DNA from: Bacteroidota bacterium | GTDB taxonomy: Bacteria > Bacteroidota > Bacteroidia > Chitinophagales > Saprospiraceae | Length of the DNA: 64,000 nucleotides | Direction: 5' to 3' | Assembly: GCA_024743405.1 (NCBI GenBank) | Contig: JANSWP010000003.1 | Span: forward strand, 62,001-126,000 | In this document: positions 18,630 to 28,154 of the stretch, piece by piece | Layout: each line of letters begins with the position of its first letter | How positions within the stretch are numbered: the first letter of the stretch is position 1 | Position numbers and translations under genes: made by a program | Notes under the pieces: generated by a model | What the model saw: only the letters and a program-made list of their open reading frames with translations | Databases searched by the model: none | Told to the model about the DNA's origin: nothing

Positions 18630-19979
18630 ATGAAAAACTTAACTATAAAATCCATCTTAATATTTAGCGTACTTTTCGCTTTTCCTTCCTGTAACGGCTT
18701 CCTTGACCTTGAGCCCGAAACTAGTCTTTCAAGTGCCGTCGCATTTGACAATATCGAGGGCATCGAGGCAGGGATCAACGGCGCTTATTCCATCATTCAA
18801 TCCGATTGGGTGGAGCGGCAAATCATTTTTTCGGAATGTATGATGAGTTCCGTTGTGCAGATCAATGCCTTGTCGAATACGAATTATTCACAGGCATTGC
18901 AGCATTCCGTTTGGTCGGATATGTTTAATATTTCGGGCTATTTCTGGCAAATGTCCTACCGAGTCGTGGACGTTTCCAATCAAATTTTGCAAGCCATACC
19001 AGATATCCCAGAAACAAATACGAAAATCGCTGATGACAAAAGACGCTTGCAAGGCGAAGCATTATTCCTTAGAGGAATGATGTTTTTCGTTTTAAATCGC
19101 TTTTATGCGCAGCCTCAAAATGGATTGTCTGCTCCTATTTTGACAGAGCCATTTCAGCCTGATAATTTACCTGGTCGTGCATCAATTGATGAAATAAAAG
19201 CACAAACAATTGCCGATTTAAAAGAAGCTGAAACCTTAATGGCAAGTGTTGTAAGTAATAGTAATCGCGCAACGATTTGGTCAGTAAAAGCATTATTGGC
19301 GCGCGTTTATTTTGATTATAAAGACTATCAAAATGCGGAAATTTACGCAAATGATGTCATTGAAAATGGCCCTTTTTCATTGATTGACGGAGATGTGGCA
19401 GCGGCTTACGGAACAAACTTAACGACCGAAAATATTTTCACATTTCTATCCCTTTCTAATGACCGTGCAGCTACAAATATGTATGAACGATTTGCCTTCG
19501 AAAGCGGCAATATTCAATTGGCGGTTTCTCCAACTTTTTGGGATATTATCAATGTTCTGAATGATGACCGCGCGACTATTTTACATGAAGATTTAGGAGG
19601 TGGTGTAGCTTGTCATAAATACAATGAAAGAGATATGAATATGCCATATATTCGATTGCCTGAAATGTATCTGATTCGAGCAGAATCAAGCGTTGAAAAT
19701 GGTGATTTGGATGGAGGGTTAACAGATTTAAATCGTCTCCGCCAACGAGCAGGACTTTCGGAAACGAATTATTCAGATAAGGCAGATTTATTAGCAAAAA
19801 TATTTACTGACCGTACTGTTGAAATGTCTATGGAAGGTTCGAATTTCCATAATTTAAAAAGATTAGAACAACCGATTGGCGGCTATCCGTGGAATGAAGC
19901 GGAATACAAATTAGTCTTTTTTATTCCTGAAAATGAAGTTCAGTTAAACCCAAATTTAATACAAAACGATATTTGGTAG
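18630..19979 (+). CDS. SusD/RagB glycan-binding lipoprotein
   Basis: 449 residues from ATG 18630, 16 bases after the SusC stop; an upstream in-frame ATG at 18600 would overlap SusC and displace the signal. Lipobox FPSC puts the lipid on Cys21, followed by the family hallmark NGFLDLEPET. The TPR-like SusD fold is indicated by the RLQGEALFLRGMMFFVLNRF helix pair near 145-165 and by the C-terminal RLPEMYLIRAE, LNRLRQRAGL and FIPENEVQLNPNLIQND. At about 449 residues it is at the short end for SusD. It forms the lid of the SusC importer and is probably co-transcribed with it; binding specificity cannot be read from the sequence. Confidence 0.95.
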   Translation: MKNLTIKSILIFSVLFAFPSCNGFLDLEPETSLSSAVAFDNIEGIEAGINGAYSIIQSDWVERQIIFSECMMSSVVQINALSNTNYSQALQHSVWSDMFNISGYFWQMSYRVVDVSNQILQAIPDIPETNTKIADDKRRLQGEALFLRGMMFFVLNRFYAQPQNGLSAPILTEPFQPDNLPGRASIDEIKAQTIADLKEAETLMASVVSNSNRATIWSVKALLARVYFDYKDYQNAEIYANDVIENGPFSLIDGDVAAAYGTNLTTENIFTFLSLSNDRAATNMYERFAFESGNIQLAVSPTFWDIINVLNDDRATILHEDLGGGVACHKYNERDMNMPYIRLPEMYLIRAESSVENGDLDGGLTDLNRLRQRAGLSETNYSDKADLLAKIFTDRTVEMSMEGSNFHNLKRLEQPIGGYPWNEAEYKLVFFIPENEVQLNPNLIQNDIW

Positions 19980-19981
19980 CA

Positions 19982-20010
19982 TTACAGGGTAACTTCTCGT
20001 CACCCCGTAA
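19982..20010 (+). terminator. Terminator after SusD
   Basis: TTACAGGGTAA pairs with TCACCCCGTAA (9 of 11), loop CTTCTCG, followed by TTTT. It begins 3 bases after the SusD stop. The second arm is the same as in the stronger terminator at 23309. Confidence 0.65.
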
Positions 20011-20100
20011 TTTTGAAGCTGTTTTCATTTATTTGCGACAAAAAATAAAGTTACAAGGTGAAGAGAAATCACTACATAACAAATCAAATCATATTGTGAA

Positions 20101-22026
20101 ATGAACAGAACAATTATCAATACAAAATATTTAGGCATCCGATACTTAAGTCTCCTCTTTTTTTTAATGACTTTTCAAGCTGTAATTGCCCAAATCAACT
20201 GCACCGAAATCACCTCCGAAGCAGGCATTGACTACCATTTCTCCAGCGTCACTTATATGGGCGGTGGCGCAGCCTTTTTCGATATGGACAATGACGGCGA
20301 CGACGACATTTGGATTGCAGGCGGAGTCGAAAGAGATGTTTTATACGAAAATGACGGGAGCGGAAATTTTACCGAAATTGGTGAAACGGCAGGTTTAAAT
20401 GCCACAATTGGTCATGTTAATTCTGGAATAATTACAGGAGATTTGGACAATGATGGTTTTCGAGATGTAATGACTCTTCCTCATATCGGACATGCGCCTT
20501 ATTTGTTTAAAAATAACGGAGACGGCACCTTTACCGAAATTTCGGAAACGGCAGGCTTGTCAGATTTTAAAGCACAAAGCCACGCTGCTGCAATGGGCGA
20601 TGTCAACTTGGATGGTTATTTGGATATTTATGTAGCGACTTATGTTGAGACAATAAATAACATTAACGATGGAATGGGCAATACCATCGGCTTCGACCAT
20701 GATTGTTTTGACAATCTCCTTTTCATAAATAATGGCGATTGGACATTTACCGAAATGGGAAACGAATACAGTGTAAAAAACGGCGGTTGCGCACTCGCGA
20801 CTACATTTACAGATTATGATAATGACAACGACCCTGATTTAATGATTGCGAATGATTTCGGGGCTTGGATAGAACCAAATGCACTTTATCAAAATGAACA
20901 TCCGAATAATCAATTTTCTGATATAAGCCAATCTTCGGGCGCAAACCCTGCAATTTATGGAATGGGCATCGCAGTTGGCGATTATGACCGCGATTTAGAT
21001 TTAGATTATTACATAACAAACCTTGGCAGAAATGTTCTTTTGGATAATAAAAATGACGGTACTTTTGAAGATAAAACCACCGAAAAAGGAGTCGAAGATA
21101 CGATGATGGATAGTCTGCTTGCAACAGGATGGGGAACTGCTTTTATTGACATGGATAATGATTTGGATTTAGACCTTTTTGTCTGTAACGGTTATGTGCC
21201 CGCCGCCGATTTCATCAAGGACAGTAAGCAAAATCGAAATCGACTTTTCCTGAATGACGGAACAGGGTTTAATTTTTCTGAAACTGCTTTTGATTCGGGT
21301 TTGGATGACCCGGGAAGAGGTCGTGGTTTCGCCTATTCGGATTATGATAATGACGGCGATTTGGATATTTTAGTCATCAATGTGAATCTCCATACGGGAG
21401 CTGAACCAATTGATAAGGTGTTGTTATTCAGAAATGATTCAGGTCAAGAAAAAAAATGGCTCAAAGTCAATTTGGAAGGAATCACGAATAATCGAGACGG
21501 ATTTGGTTCGACCATGAAAATTGTGGTTGGCGGCTTTTCATGGATTCATGATTATAATGGCGGTTTTGGTTCACATGCTTCCCAACACAGCAGTACGGCG
21601 CATTTTGGTTTGGGAGATTTTGAAATGGTGGATAGTTTGATTATTACCTGGCCGGGTGGCGAGCAAAATCATTTCACCGATATTTCTTCCAATCAAACCA
21701 TAAAAATTAAGGAAGACGGAACATTAACAGACACAAAAGAGCTTGAAAATTTTGACAAAAAAATTCAATTAACCGCCTTTCCAAATCCTTTTTCCAATCA
21801 AACTCAAATTCGATTTCAACTGCCAACATCAGGCGAAATTGAGCTGGATATTTTTGATTCATTGGGTCGGAAAATTGAGCAAATAAATAAAGGTTGGATG
21901 ATTGAAGGTGTTCATTTATTGAATTGGAATTTAAATGAAAACTTAACCAGCTCAAATTGGTATTTAATTCGATTAAAGATTGATAATCAAATAATTACGA
22001 AAAAAATAATACAAAATTTGAGATAA
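20101..22026 (+). CDS. VCBS/FG-GAP repeat, ASPIC_UnbV domain T9SS protein
   Basis: 641 residues. Signal peptide ending near AVIAQ. Calcium-binding propeller repeats of FG-GAP/VCBS type run through about 45-430 (FDMDNDGDDDIWIAGG, GDLDNDGF, GDVNLDGYLDIYVA, DYDRDLDLDYYI, DMDNDLDLDLFV, DYDNDGDLDILV). An ASPIC/UnbV domain covers about 465-540 (NRDGFGSTMKIVVGG, HFGLGD, ITWPGGEQNHF). A type A T9SS sorting domain starts near 560 (LTAFPNPFSNQTQIRF). Such CRTAC1-like proteins are surface-exposed and common beside SusCD pairs; glycan capture or cell adhesion is likely, with no enzymatic role shown. Its stop codon lies in a palindrome. Confidence 0.88.
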   Translation: MNRTIINTKYLGIRYLSLLFFLMTFQAVIAQINCTEITSEAGIDYHFSSVTYMGGGAAFFDMDNDGDDDIWIAGGVERDVLYENDGSGNFTEIGETAGLNATIGHVNSGIITGDLDNDGFRDVMTLPHIGHAPYLFKNNGDGTFTEISETAGLSDFKAQSHAAAMGDVNLDGYLDIYVATYVETINNINDGMGNTIGFDHDCFDNLLFINNGDWTFTEMGNEYSVKNGGCALATTFTDYDNDNDPDLMIANDFGAWIEPNALYQNEHPNNQFSDISQSSGANPAIYGMGIAVGDYDRDLDLDYYITNLGRNVLLDNKNDGTFEDKTTEKGVEDTMMDSLLATGWGTAFIDMDNDLDLDLFVCNGYVPAADFIKDSKQNRNRLFLNDGTGFNFSETAFDSGLDDPGRGRGFAYSDYDNDGDLDILVINVNLHTGAEPIDKVLLFRNDSGQEKKWLKVNLEGITNNRDGFGSTMKIVVGGFSWIHDYNGGFGSHASQHSSTAHFGLGDFEMVDSLIITWPGGEQNHFTDISSNQTIKIKEDGTLTDTKELENFDKKIQLTAFPNPFSNQTQIRFQLPTSGEIELDIFDSLGRKIEQINKGWMIEGVHLLNWNLNENLTSSNWYLIRLKIDNQIITKKIIQNLR

Positions 22027-22050
22027 CACCTTTCTTGAAGATGTTACCTC
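22020..22050. repeat. Palindrome overlapping a stop codon, AGGTGACA family variant
   Basis: GAGATAACACCTT pairs with AAGATGTTACCTC with two mismatches that keep G-T or similar pairing. The TAA stop (22024-22026) of the VCBS gene is inside the left arm. It is a diverged copy of the intergenic palindrome family. Confidence 0.55.
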
Positions 22051-22089
22051 AAATTTTCACATACACTAACTTTTTAACAAAAATTCATT

Positions 22090-23298
22090 ATGAAAAAATT
22101 GTACTTCTTTTTAACTGCTTTTCTATTTGCATTTAACATGCAAGCGCAAGATGTGAACACTTATTCCCTGGAGGGCACTTGCTTAAATCCAGATGACGGA
22201 ACAATCGATATCGTAATTGATATGAACAAAAATTGCCCGGAGGCGGATCCAAATGGCGTATTACCTGGCACCATGGAAATGGGATTACATGCAGGCGCAA
22301 ACGTTTGGGCAAGTGTTGTTGCTTGGGATGATGCAAATGCCATGATTCCTATGAATAATGGTAATGATTCTTTTTTACTTACCATCAATACTATGGATTA
22401 TTGGGGCGTAGCTTTCGCCGATATGACTGATATTCAAATGGTATTAAACAATGGTATCGCTGATCCTGCTGATCCGTGGACATTGGCAGTACGCGATACA
22501 TTAAACGGTGGTTTTGGTGGAAACGAACCTTGCTCTGATTTGAAAATTTTCTTTGACCAAACACCAACTTGTCAGGATTTGGCTCAGGAATCAAGTTTGG
22601 CTTTGTTCTCTGATGCGGGAGACTCTGAATCTTGTGTCGATGCGGATGGTGGGTTAGTCCGAATTGATTTGGATTATGACCAAGCTTGCCCAGAAGGCGA
22701 TTCCGCTATGTTGTTAGTAGGTGCTGCCGAATTGGGTTTCCACTCTGGCGCGAATGACTGGGCTTCTGTTGTAGCTTGGGATGACCCAGGTGCTGTCAAA
22801 TTAGTCAATGACGGTAATGATAACTTCTCAGCGGTAATTGATGTAGAAGCATATTATGGTATCGCTTATGCTGATTTGATGAATATACAAATAGTCGCAA
22901 ATAATGGTCCAAGTGGCGGCGCACCATGGGACAATGTTCTGAAAGACCCACGTAATGGCGGTTTTGGTGGCAACGAGCCTTGCTCAGATATTAGAATATT
23001 TATTGCAGAAGCACCAGCTTGTGATTTGACAGGAACAAAAGATATTGAATTGCAACACAGCTTCAAAGTGACTCCTAATCCATTCCACAACCGTACTTTC
23101 TTGGAATTTGATAATCCTAACAATCGAACATTCGAGTTAGTAATCACAAATATGTCCGGTCAAACGGTAAGGGCGATGAACAACATAACTGGAGAAAGAG
23201 TATTAATTGAGCGCGAAGGACTTCCGACAGGAATGTATATCGCGAATTTGATTGATGAAAATGGAAATTTTGCGACAACTAAATTGGTCGTGAAGTAA
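22090..23298 (+). CDS. T9SS protein with two duplicated four-cysteine modules (paralogue 1)
   Basis: 402 residues. Signal peptide (MKKLYFFLTAFLFAFNMQAQ). Two related modules of about 140 residues follow (about 26-165 and 175-315). Each has four cysteines in the same order (GTC or ESC near the start, NCPE or ACPEGD, PCSDLK or PCSDIR, and a closing TC or AC) and the shared core SGANDWASVVAWDD...YYGIAYADL...NGGFGGNEPCSD. A type A T9SS sorting domain (FKVTPNPFHNRTFLEF...GMYIANL) ends the protein. I do not recognise the module. Beta-rich composition, secretion and position directly after SusCD suggest a surface glycan-binding protein, which is inference only. A close paralogue follows. Confidence 0.75.
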   Translation: MKKLYFFLTAFLFAFNMQAQDVNTYSLEGTCLNPDDGTIDIVIDMNKNCPEADPNGVLPGTMEMGLHAGANVWASVVAWDDANAMIPMNNGNDSFLLTINTMDYWGVAFADMTDIQMVLNNGIADPADPWTLAVRDTLNGGFGGNEPCSDLKIFFDQTPTCQDLAQESSLALFSDAGDSESCVDADGGLVRIDLDYDQACPEGDSAMLLVGAAELGFHSGANDWASVVAWDDPGAVKLVNDGNDNFSAVIDVEAYYGIAYADLMNIQIVANNGPSGGAPWDNVLKDPRNGGFGGNEPCSDIRIFIAEAPACDLTGTKDIELQHSFKVTPNPFHNRTFLEFDNPNNRTFELVITNMSGQTVRAMNNITGERVLIEREGLPTGMYIANLIDENGNFATTKLVVK

Positions 23299-23308
23299 AC
23301 TGTTTTTT

Positions 23309-23342
23309 ACGGGGTGAATTCTGTTCACCCCGTAATTTTTTA
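23309..23342 (+). terminator. Strong intrinsic terminator
   Basis: TTACGGGGTGAA, loop TTCTG, TTCACCCCGTAA, then a run of Ts: a perfect 12-base stem. It follows paralogue 1 by about 10 bases and separates it from paralogue 2, which therefore probably has its own promoter. Confidence 0.88.
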
Positions 23343-23492
23343 AAACCTAAATACTCTCCCCAATCAACAAAAAAGAAAGGAAAACACCGATTTTAACAGC
23401 CTTCCAATTTTTATCCAAAAATTCTACTTGAATAAAAACAAATTATTTTTCCCGGTACTTTGATTAGTGAACCAGATCCTTAAATTTTTATT

Positions 23493-24704
23493 ATGAAAAG
23501 AATTTGCACTCTTCTTACTTTTTTATTCCTTGCTTTTTGTGTTCAGGCACAAGAAGTTAACGGTATTCCCTTAAAAGGCTCTTGCCTGAATCCCGATGAA
23601 GGAACCATTGATTTTATTTTTGATTTGAATGAAAACTGCCCAGAAGCTGACCCAAACGGTGAATTGCCTGGTGTTGCACAAATGGGATTTCATTCTGGGG
23701 CTAATGAATGGGCATCCATCGTAGAATGGGATTCCCCAGATGCCGTCCCTGCAGTTAATAATGGAAGTGACACATTTACTTTGACAGTAAATGTTTTAGA
23801 TTATTATGGGATTGAGTTCGCGGATTTGTTAAATGTCAAAATGGTCATCAATAATGGTTTTGCGAATCCTGATGACCCTTGGACAGTTGCTTTGAGAGAT
23901 TCAACCGACGGAATGTCTTTTGGTGACCCGACTGATTGTTCTGATTTACAATTATTTATCAGTGATACGCCCACTTGCAAAGATGCGGCTCAAGAATCCA
24001 GCCTCTCTATATTCTCTGATGCGGGTGACTCAAAGAGCTGTGTGGACTCTGAAAATGGAACTGTCAAAATTGATTTAGATTACGATTTGGCTTGTCCAGA
24101 AGGAGACTCTGCGATGTTGTTGGTAGGAGCTGTCGAATTGGGTTTTCATTCAGGTGCAAACGATTGGGCAAGCATCGTGGCATGGGATGATCCGAATGCC
24201 GTCACATTAACCAATGACGGCAATGATAATTTCTCCGCAATTATTGACGTACAAGCTTATTACGGATTGCCGCTTGCTGATTTAGTTAATATTCAAATGG
24301 TGGCGAATAACGGACCAAGCGGTGGTGACCCCTGGGCGAATGTAATCAAAGACCCTCGGAATGGTGGATTTGGAGGTACAGACCCTTGTTCGGATTTGAA
24401 GATGATTATATCAGAAGCACCAGATTGCAATATGGTAAGTACAGTTGATATCGAATTACAACACAGTTTCAAAGTGACTCCAAATCCATTTAGAAACAGA
24501 ACTTTCTTGGAGTTTGACAATCCTAATAATCGCACTTTTGAATTGATTATTTCCAATTTGGCTGGGCAAACAATGAGAAGAATGTCTGGAATTATTGGAG
24601 AAAGAGTATTGATTGAACGTGAAGGACTTCCAACAGGAATGTTCATCGCGAATTTGATTGATGAAAATGGAAATTTTGCGACTACTAAATTGGTGGTGAA
24701 GTAA
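23493..24704 (+). CDS. T9SS protein with two duplicated four-cysteine modules (paralogue 2)
   Basis: 403 residues, aligning end to end with the preceding gene: same signal peptide type (VQAQ), same two modules with four cysteines each, same sorting domain. The second module and sorting domain are nearly identical between paralogues (LEFDNPNNRTFEL, GERVLIEREGLPTGM), whereas the first module differs more (NGFANPDDPWTVALRDSTDG against NGIADPADPWTLAVRDTLNG). This pattern suggests duplication followed by divergence or gene conversion at the 3' end. It has a separate upstream region of 150 bases after a strong terminator, so the copies may be expressed independently. Function unknown; probably surface glycan binding. 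Confidence 0.75.
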   Translation: MKRICTLLTFLFLAFCVQAQEVNGIPLKGSCLNPDEGTIDFIFDLNENCPEADPNGELPGVAQMGFHSGANEWASIVEWDSPDAVPAVNNGSDTFTLTVNVLDYYGIEFADLLNVKMVINNGFANPDDPWTVALRDSTDGMSFGDPTDCSDLQLFISDTPTCKDAAQESSLSIFSDAGDSKSCVDSENGTVKIDLDYDLACPEGDSAMLLVGAVELGFHSGANDWASIVAWDDPNAVTLTNDGNDNFSAIIDVQAYYGLPLADLVNIQMVANNGPSGGDPWANVIKDPRNGGFGGTDPCSDLKMIISEAPDCNMVSTVDIELQHSFKVTPNPFRNRTFLEFDNPNNRTFELIISNLAGQTMRRMSGIIGERVLIEREGLPTGMFIANLIDENGNFATTKLVVK

Positions 24705-24777
24705 TTTTTTATCATAATTTATAGTAAGAAGCGATGCATTAAGTGTCGCTTCTTTTTTTCAAAACGAACAAACCAAC

Positions 24778-26073
24778 ATGAGCAAATCCATTCTTAAATC
24801 CTGTCTTTTTTTCTTTGGAATAATACTCTTTGTCACTTCTTGTAAAAATGAATCTGAAACCCCCAAAGGACTCACTATAAAAAATAAACCTGCCCTCGAT
24901 TCTATTTTAAATTATTATGTAGATGAAGGTTTCTATCCTTTCATTCATGCCAGATTAGAGAATTTAGATGGAAGTGTTTTATATGAACACAGCCGAGTAA
25001 ATTCAAAATTATTGCCTAATACAAAAATCAATAAAGACTCATGGATTCGGATTTGGTCAATGAGTAAAATCATTACAATTTCAATCGCCTTGGATTTAAT
25101 TGAAGAAGGCCTTTTGAAATTTGATGACGCTGTCGCGAAATACATTCCCGAATTTGAAAACCTGAAAGTGGCGGTTGCGGGAGACGGTAAAGCTTTAACG
25201 GATTACGAATGGGGAAATCGCGAAAATGTATGCCCAATAAAATTAGTATCGAATGATTCTGTGATGACGATTTTGCATTTAATCAATCATGAGGCAGGCT
25301 TTTATTATGCGACCACAGGTTTTGAATGTATCGATTCCATGCTTGCCGAAAAAAATATCGCTGCCTCAAAAAACAACCAAGAATTTATCAATACGTTAGC
25401 CGAATTGCCCTTAATTCAACATCCAGGTTCAACTGATTTTTATGGAATAAATACAACTGTTTTAGGCTTTGTCGCGGAGCGGGCTTCGGGTAAAAGTTTG
25501 AAAGAATTAGTCATCGAAAGAGTAACGAACCCTATGAAAATTGAAGGATTACAATATGGTTTACCTACCGAGGCTTCTTTAGTCCCAAAATTTACAGGAA
25601 GAGATTCTATTCTTCGAAAAGCCGTTCGAGGCGAATTAGATATTTTTGGAGAAGATGTGCCCGATTATGATACTGAACACACCTTGTATTTAGGCGGCGA
25701 AGGTATGGTCGCAACAGCTGACGGATATGCCGATTTTGTTCGAATGTTGGTCAATCACGGCACTTTAAACGGACATCGTTTTTTGGAAAAAGCGACCGTT
25801 GAAGATATTTACGCGCCTCATACTCAATTAGATAATGCATACGGTCACAATGGTTATAACCTATGGGTTAGCGGTGATTCGATGCGCATTAAAGGACAAG
25901 GTGATACGGGACTTTGGATTGGCGGCGGCTATGAAAGTACCCACTTTTGGGCAGACTCAAAACGCAAATTTGTGGGGGTGATCATGTCTCAAAATAATGC
26001 TGTTCGTGCACCAGGGTATGAGATGAATGATAAATTTAGAGGGAAGTTGTATGAGCAGTTTTTTGAGGAGTAA
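24778..26073 (+). CDS. SxxK serine hydrolase (beta-lactamase/esterase family), lipoprotein
   Basis: 431 residues; lipobox FVTSC gives Cys22. The class C beta-lactamase-like fold is marked by the nucleophile motif S94-M-S-K97 with the typical following text (LDLIEEGLLKFDDAVAKYIPEF), the tyrosine region FYGINTTVLGFVAERASG, and a late GGGYESTHFW segment in the position of the third (KTG/HxG) box. Relatives include family VIII carboxylesterases and D-amino-acid peptidases. In a glycan locus an acyl-esterase role is plausible but not shown. The gap before it is only 73 bases. Confidence 0.85.
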   Translation: MSKSILKSCLFFFGIILFVTSCKNESETPKGLTIKNKPALDSILNYYVDEGFYPFIHARLENLDGSVLYEHSRVNSKLLPNTKINKDSWIRIWSMSKIITISIALDLIEEGLLKFDDAVAKYIPEFENLKVAVAGDGKALTDYEWGNRENVCPIKLVSNDSVMTILHLINHEAGFYYATTGFECIDSMLAEKNIAASKNNQEFINTLAELPLIQHPGSTDFYGINTTVLGFVAERASGKSLKELVIERVTNPMKIEGLQYGLPTEASLVPKFTGRDSILRKAVRGELDIFGEDVPDYDTEHTLYLGGEGMVATADGYADFVRMLVNHGTLNGHRFLEKATVEDIYAPHTQLDNAYGHNGYNLWVSGDSMRIKGQGDTGLWIGGGYESTHFWADSKRKFVGVIMSQNNAVRAPGYEMNDKFRGKLYEQFFEE

Positions 26074-26074
26074 C

Positions 26075-26341
26075 GTAACCGCCAAATTTATTTAGCTGGT
26101 TCTACCTCGTGGTTAAAGTGCTGATTTTAAAGTAAGTGCTTGGACAGAAATAATTTACACATATTATGGCGGACTATTTATTTGCCATATTTCGTTAAAA
26201 ATGCTCGCCATATCTAAGGATATGTCTGTGCTTTTTGCCTCGTCTGGCAAAAAAATAGTTTTCGTCAAATCTGGAACTTATTTCTGTCCAAGCACTTAAT
26301 TACAAACAAATAAAAACCAGCCAAATAAATTTGGTGGTTAC
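26075..26341. repeat. 267-base inverted-repeat element, MITE-like
   Basis: The whole intergenic gap is built from nested inverted repeats. Outer arms of 27 bases (26075-26101 and 26315-26341) match at 25 positions, starting GTAACC and ending GGTTAC. Inner arms of 20 bases (26134-26153 and 26278-26297; AAGTGCTTGGACAGAAATAA and its complement) match perfectly. The centre has no open reading frame of note. The outer arms contain the CCAAATAAATTTGG core related to the palindrome at 15042. Structure fits a non-autonomous mobile element or a large extragenic palindrome; no flanking target duplication is obvious. Confidence 0.65.
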
Positions 26342-26354
26342 AAAATAGTACGCA

Positions 26355-28055
26355 ATGAAAAATCTACTCTACTTAATTTTCCTAATCCCAACCTTTCTAA
26401 CTGCCCAAAAAACAACCTTCTCCAATCCCATTCTTCCCGGTGGTCACCCCGACCCAACAATTTGCCGAGTTGGAGATGATTATTATATCGTCAATTCCAC
26501 CTTTGAATATTTTCCCGCATTGCCCATTCATCACTCTAAAGATTTAGTGAATTGGGAACTCATCGGTTATGGACTCCACCGAACAGAGCAAGCATCAGGA
26601 ACAGTAAATTTAGTAGATGTCCAACAAAATGGTGGGATTCACGCACCAACAATCAGATACCACGACGGACTTTTTTACATCATTGTCACAAATATTTATG
26701 GCTCAAAAATCAAAGGTCAACCGGGCGAAAATGTCAATTTTATTATTACCGCTAAAGACCCTGCCGGGCCGTGGTCTGACCCTCATGTAATTGAAGGTGC
26801 ACCTGGCATTGATCCTGATATTTTTTTCGATGATGATGGCAAAGTGTATTTCGTAGGTACACATGACCTCGGAAGACCTACCGCTAATGGTATCGGAGAA
26901 ATTTGGGTACAGGAACTCGATTTAGAAAATTGGAAATTGAAAGGCGAACGTTCCTCTGTTTGGATAGGGGCTTGTGGGGGTTGTTGTGTGGAAGGCCCAC
27001 ATATTTATAAACAACATGGATTGTATTATCTTTTAATTGCGGAGGGTGGTACAGGTATGAATCATGCCGTTATGATGGCTGCGAGTGAAAATATTACAGG
27101 TCCTTACGACTCGAATCCGCGTAACCCCATTTTAACTTCTCGTCATTTGTCTAATCATAATTGGGTACACAGCACCGGTCATGCCGATTTAGTTGAATTG
27201 CCCGATGGGCGTTGGTACATGGTTGCCCTCGGCAAACGAAGTGATGTGAACGGTTCAACAAATATGGGGCGGGAAAGCCATTTGATTCACGTTGAATGGG
27301 AACCTGTTATTATGAGGTGGGAGCAAGTAAGTGCGACCGTTTGGGAGCCTGTGAAATATCTTTTTCCTGTTTGTTCTCCTAAAACCGGAAAAGTAGAACG
27401 CCATGAAGAATTGCCTTTTCCTGACAAGCCTCAATATCGTAATGATGCCTTCTCGGATAATTTTGATTCAGATAAACTGCATAATGAATGGAATTTTCGA
27501 CGGGTGCCGCGAGAAGGAACTTATTCTCTCAATGCGAATAAAGGGAATCTTCGTCTTTACTTAAAACCGCAAACTTTCCAACTTCGAGAACAGTACAGCT
27601 TTATGGGTTTTAGGCAAAAAGAAAACAATTTCGAATACACTGCCAAAATGAGTTTCTCTCCTCAAAAAAACGGAGCAGAGGCAGGCATCAGTATTGTTCA
27701 GCAAGATGATAATTATGTGAATTTTACGATTAACAAAGCCAACGATGCTACCAAAATAAAATTAGTTGTAAATGGTCGAAAACAAGAAGTTAAAACGGTT
27801 AAAGAAGAAAAAATTGAAGATTATAAAGGAGAAATTATTTTCAAGTTAATTTCAAAGAACAACGCTTATCAATATTTCTATTCCTTAGATGGCGGAGCGT
27901 CCTATATTCATTTTGAAAAAACGTCTAATGACCTTGTTTTATGTTACGGTTATATTGGGACAAACATCGGCGTTTATGTTTCCAGTAATGGTGAGGAGAC
28001 TAATGAATATGCTGATTTTGATTGGGTGAGTTATATGGGGTTTCCTGATTATTGA
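26355..28055 (+). CDS. GH43 beta-xylosidase/alpha-L-arabinofuranosidase
   Basis: 566 residues with a signal peptide ending LTAQ. The five-bladed propeller of GH43 carries the three acidic residues: base D33 in GGHPDPT, D153 in GIDPDIFFDD and acid E213 in VEGPHIYK. From about residue 365 (FSDNFDSDKLHNEWNFRRVP) a beta-xylosidase-type concanavalin-like C-terminal domain follows (GFRQKENNFEYTAKM, GISIVQQDDNYVNF). This two-domain form is usual for exo-acting xylosidases and arabinofuranosidases. With GH10 and GH3 it fits trimming of xylan oligosaccharides. Secretion is to the periplasm or beyond; there is no T9SS domain. The inverted-repeat element lies immediately upstream. Confidence 0.93.
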   Translation: MKNLLYLIFLIPTFLTAQKTTFSNPILPGGHPDPTICRVGDDYYIVNSTFEYFPALPIHHSKDLVNWELIGYGLHRTEQASGTVNLVDVQQNGGIHAPTIRYHDGLFYIIVTNIYGSKIKGQPGENVNFIITAKDPAGPWSDPHVIEGAPGIDPDIFFDDDGKVYFVGTHDLGRPTANGIGEIWVQELDLENWKLKGERSSVWIGACGGCCVEGPHIYKQHGLYYLLIAEGGTGMNHAVMMAASENITGPYDSNPRNPILTSRHLSNHNWVHSTGHADLVELPDGRWYMVALGKRSDVNGSTNMGRESHLIHVEWEPVIMRWEQVSATVWEPVKYLFPVCSPKTGKVERHEELPFPDKPQYRNDAFSDNFDSDKLHNEWNFRRVPREGTYSLNANKGNLRLYLKPQTFQLREQYSFMGFRQKENNFEYTAKMSFSPQKNGAEAGISIVQQDDNYVNFTINKANDATKIKLVVNGRKQEVKTVKEEKIEDYKGEIIFKLISKNNAYQYFYSLDGGASYIHFEKTSNDLVLCYGYIGTNIGVYVSSNGEETNEYADFDWVSYMGFPDY

Positions 28056-28059
28056 TTTT

Positions 28060-28138
28060 AAAACACATAGTCAAGTCATACAAAGCACGTAGTTTGTTGA
28101 ACGTCAGTATTCTATGTGCTCTATGTGACTATGTGTTT
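28060..28138. repeat. Large imperfect hairpin between GH43 and the fusion gene
   Basis: AAAACACATAGTCAAGTCAT and the following AAAGCACGTAG pair with CTATGTGCTCTATGTGACTA and TGTGTTTT; a T-run follows on the plus strand. It occupies most of the 99-base gap and probably ends GH43 transcription at least in part. Confidence 0.55.
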
Positions 28139-28154
28139 TTTTAAAAAAAATGTA

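Noticed and set aside
26075-26341. Intact insertion sequence
   Set aside because: There is no transposase frame between the inverted repeats; only a non-autonomous element can be supported.
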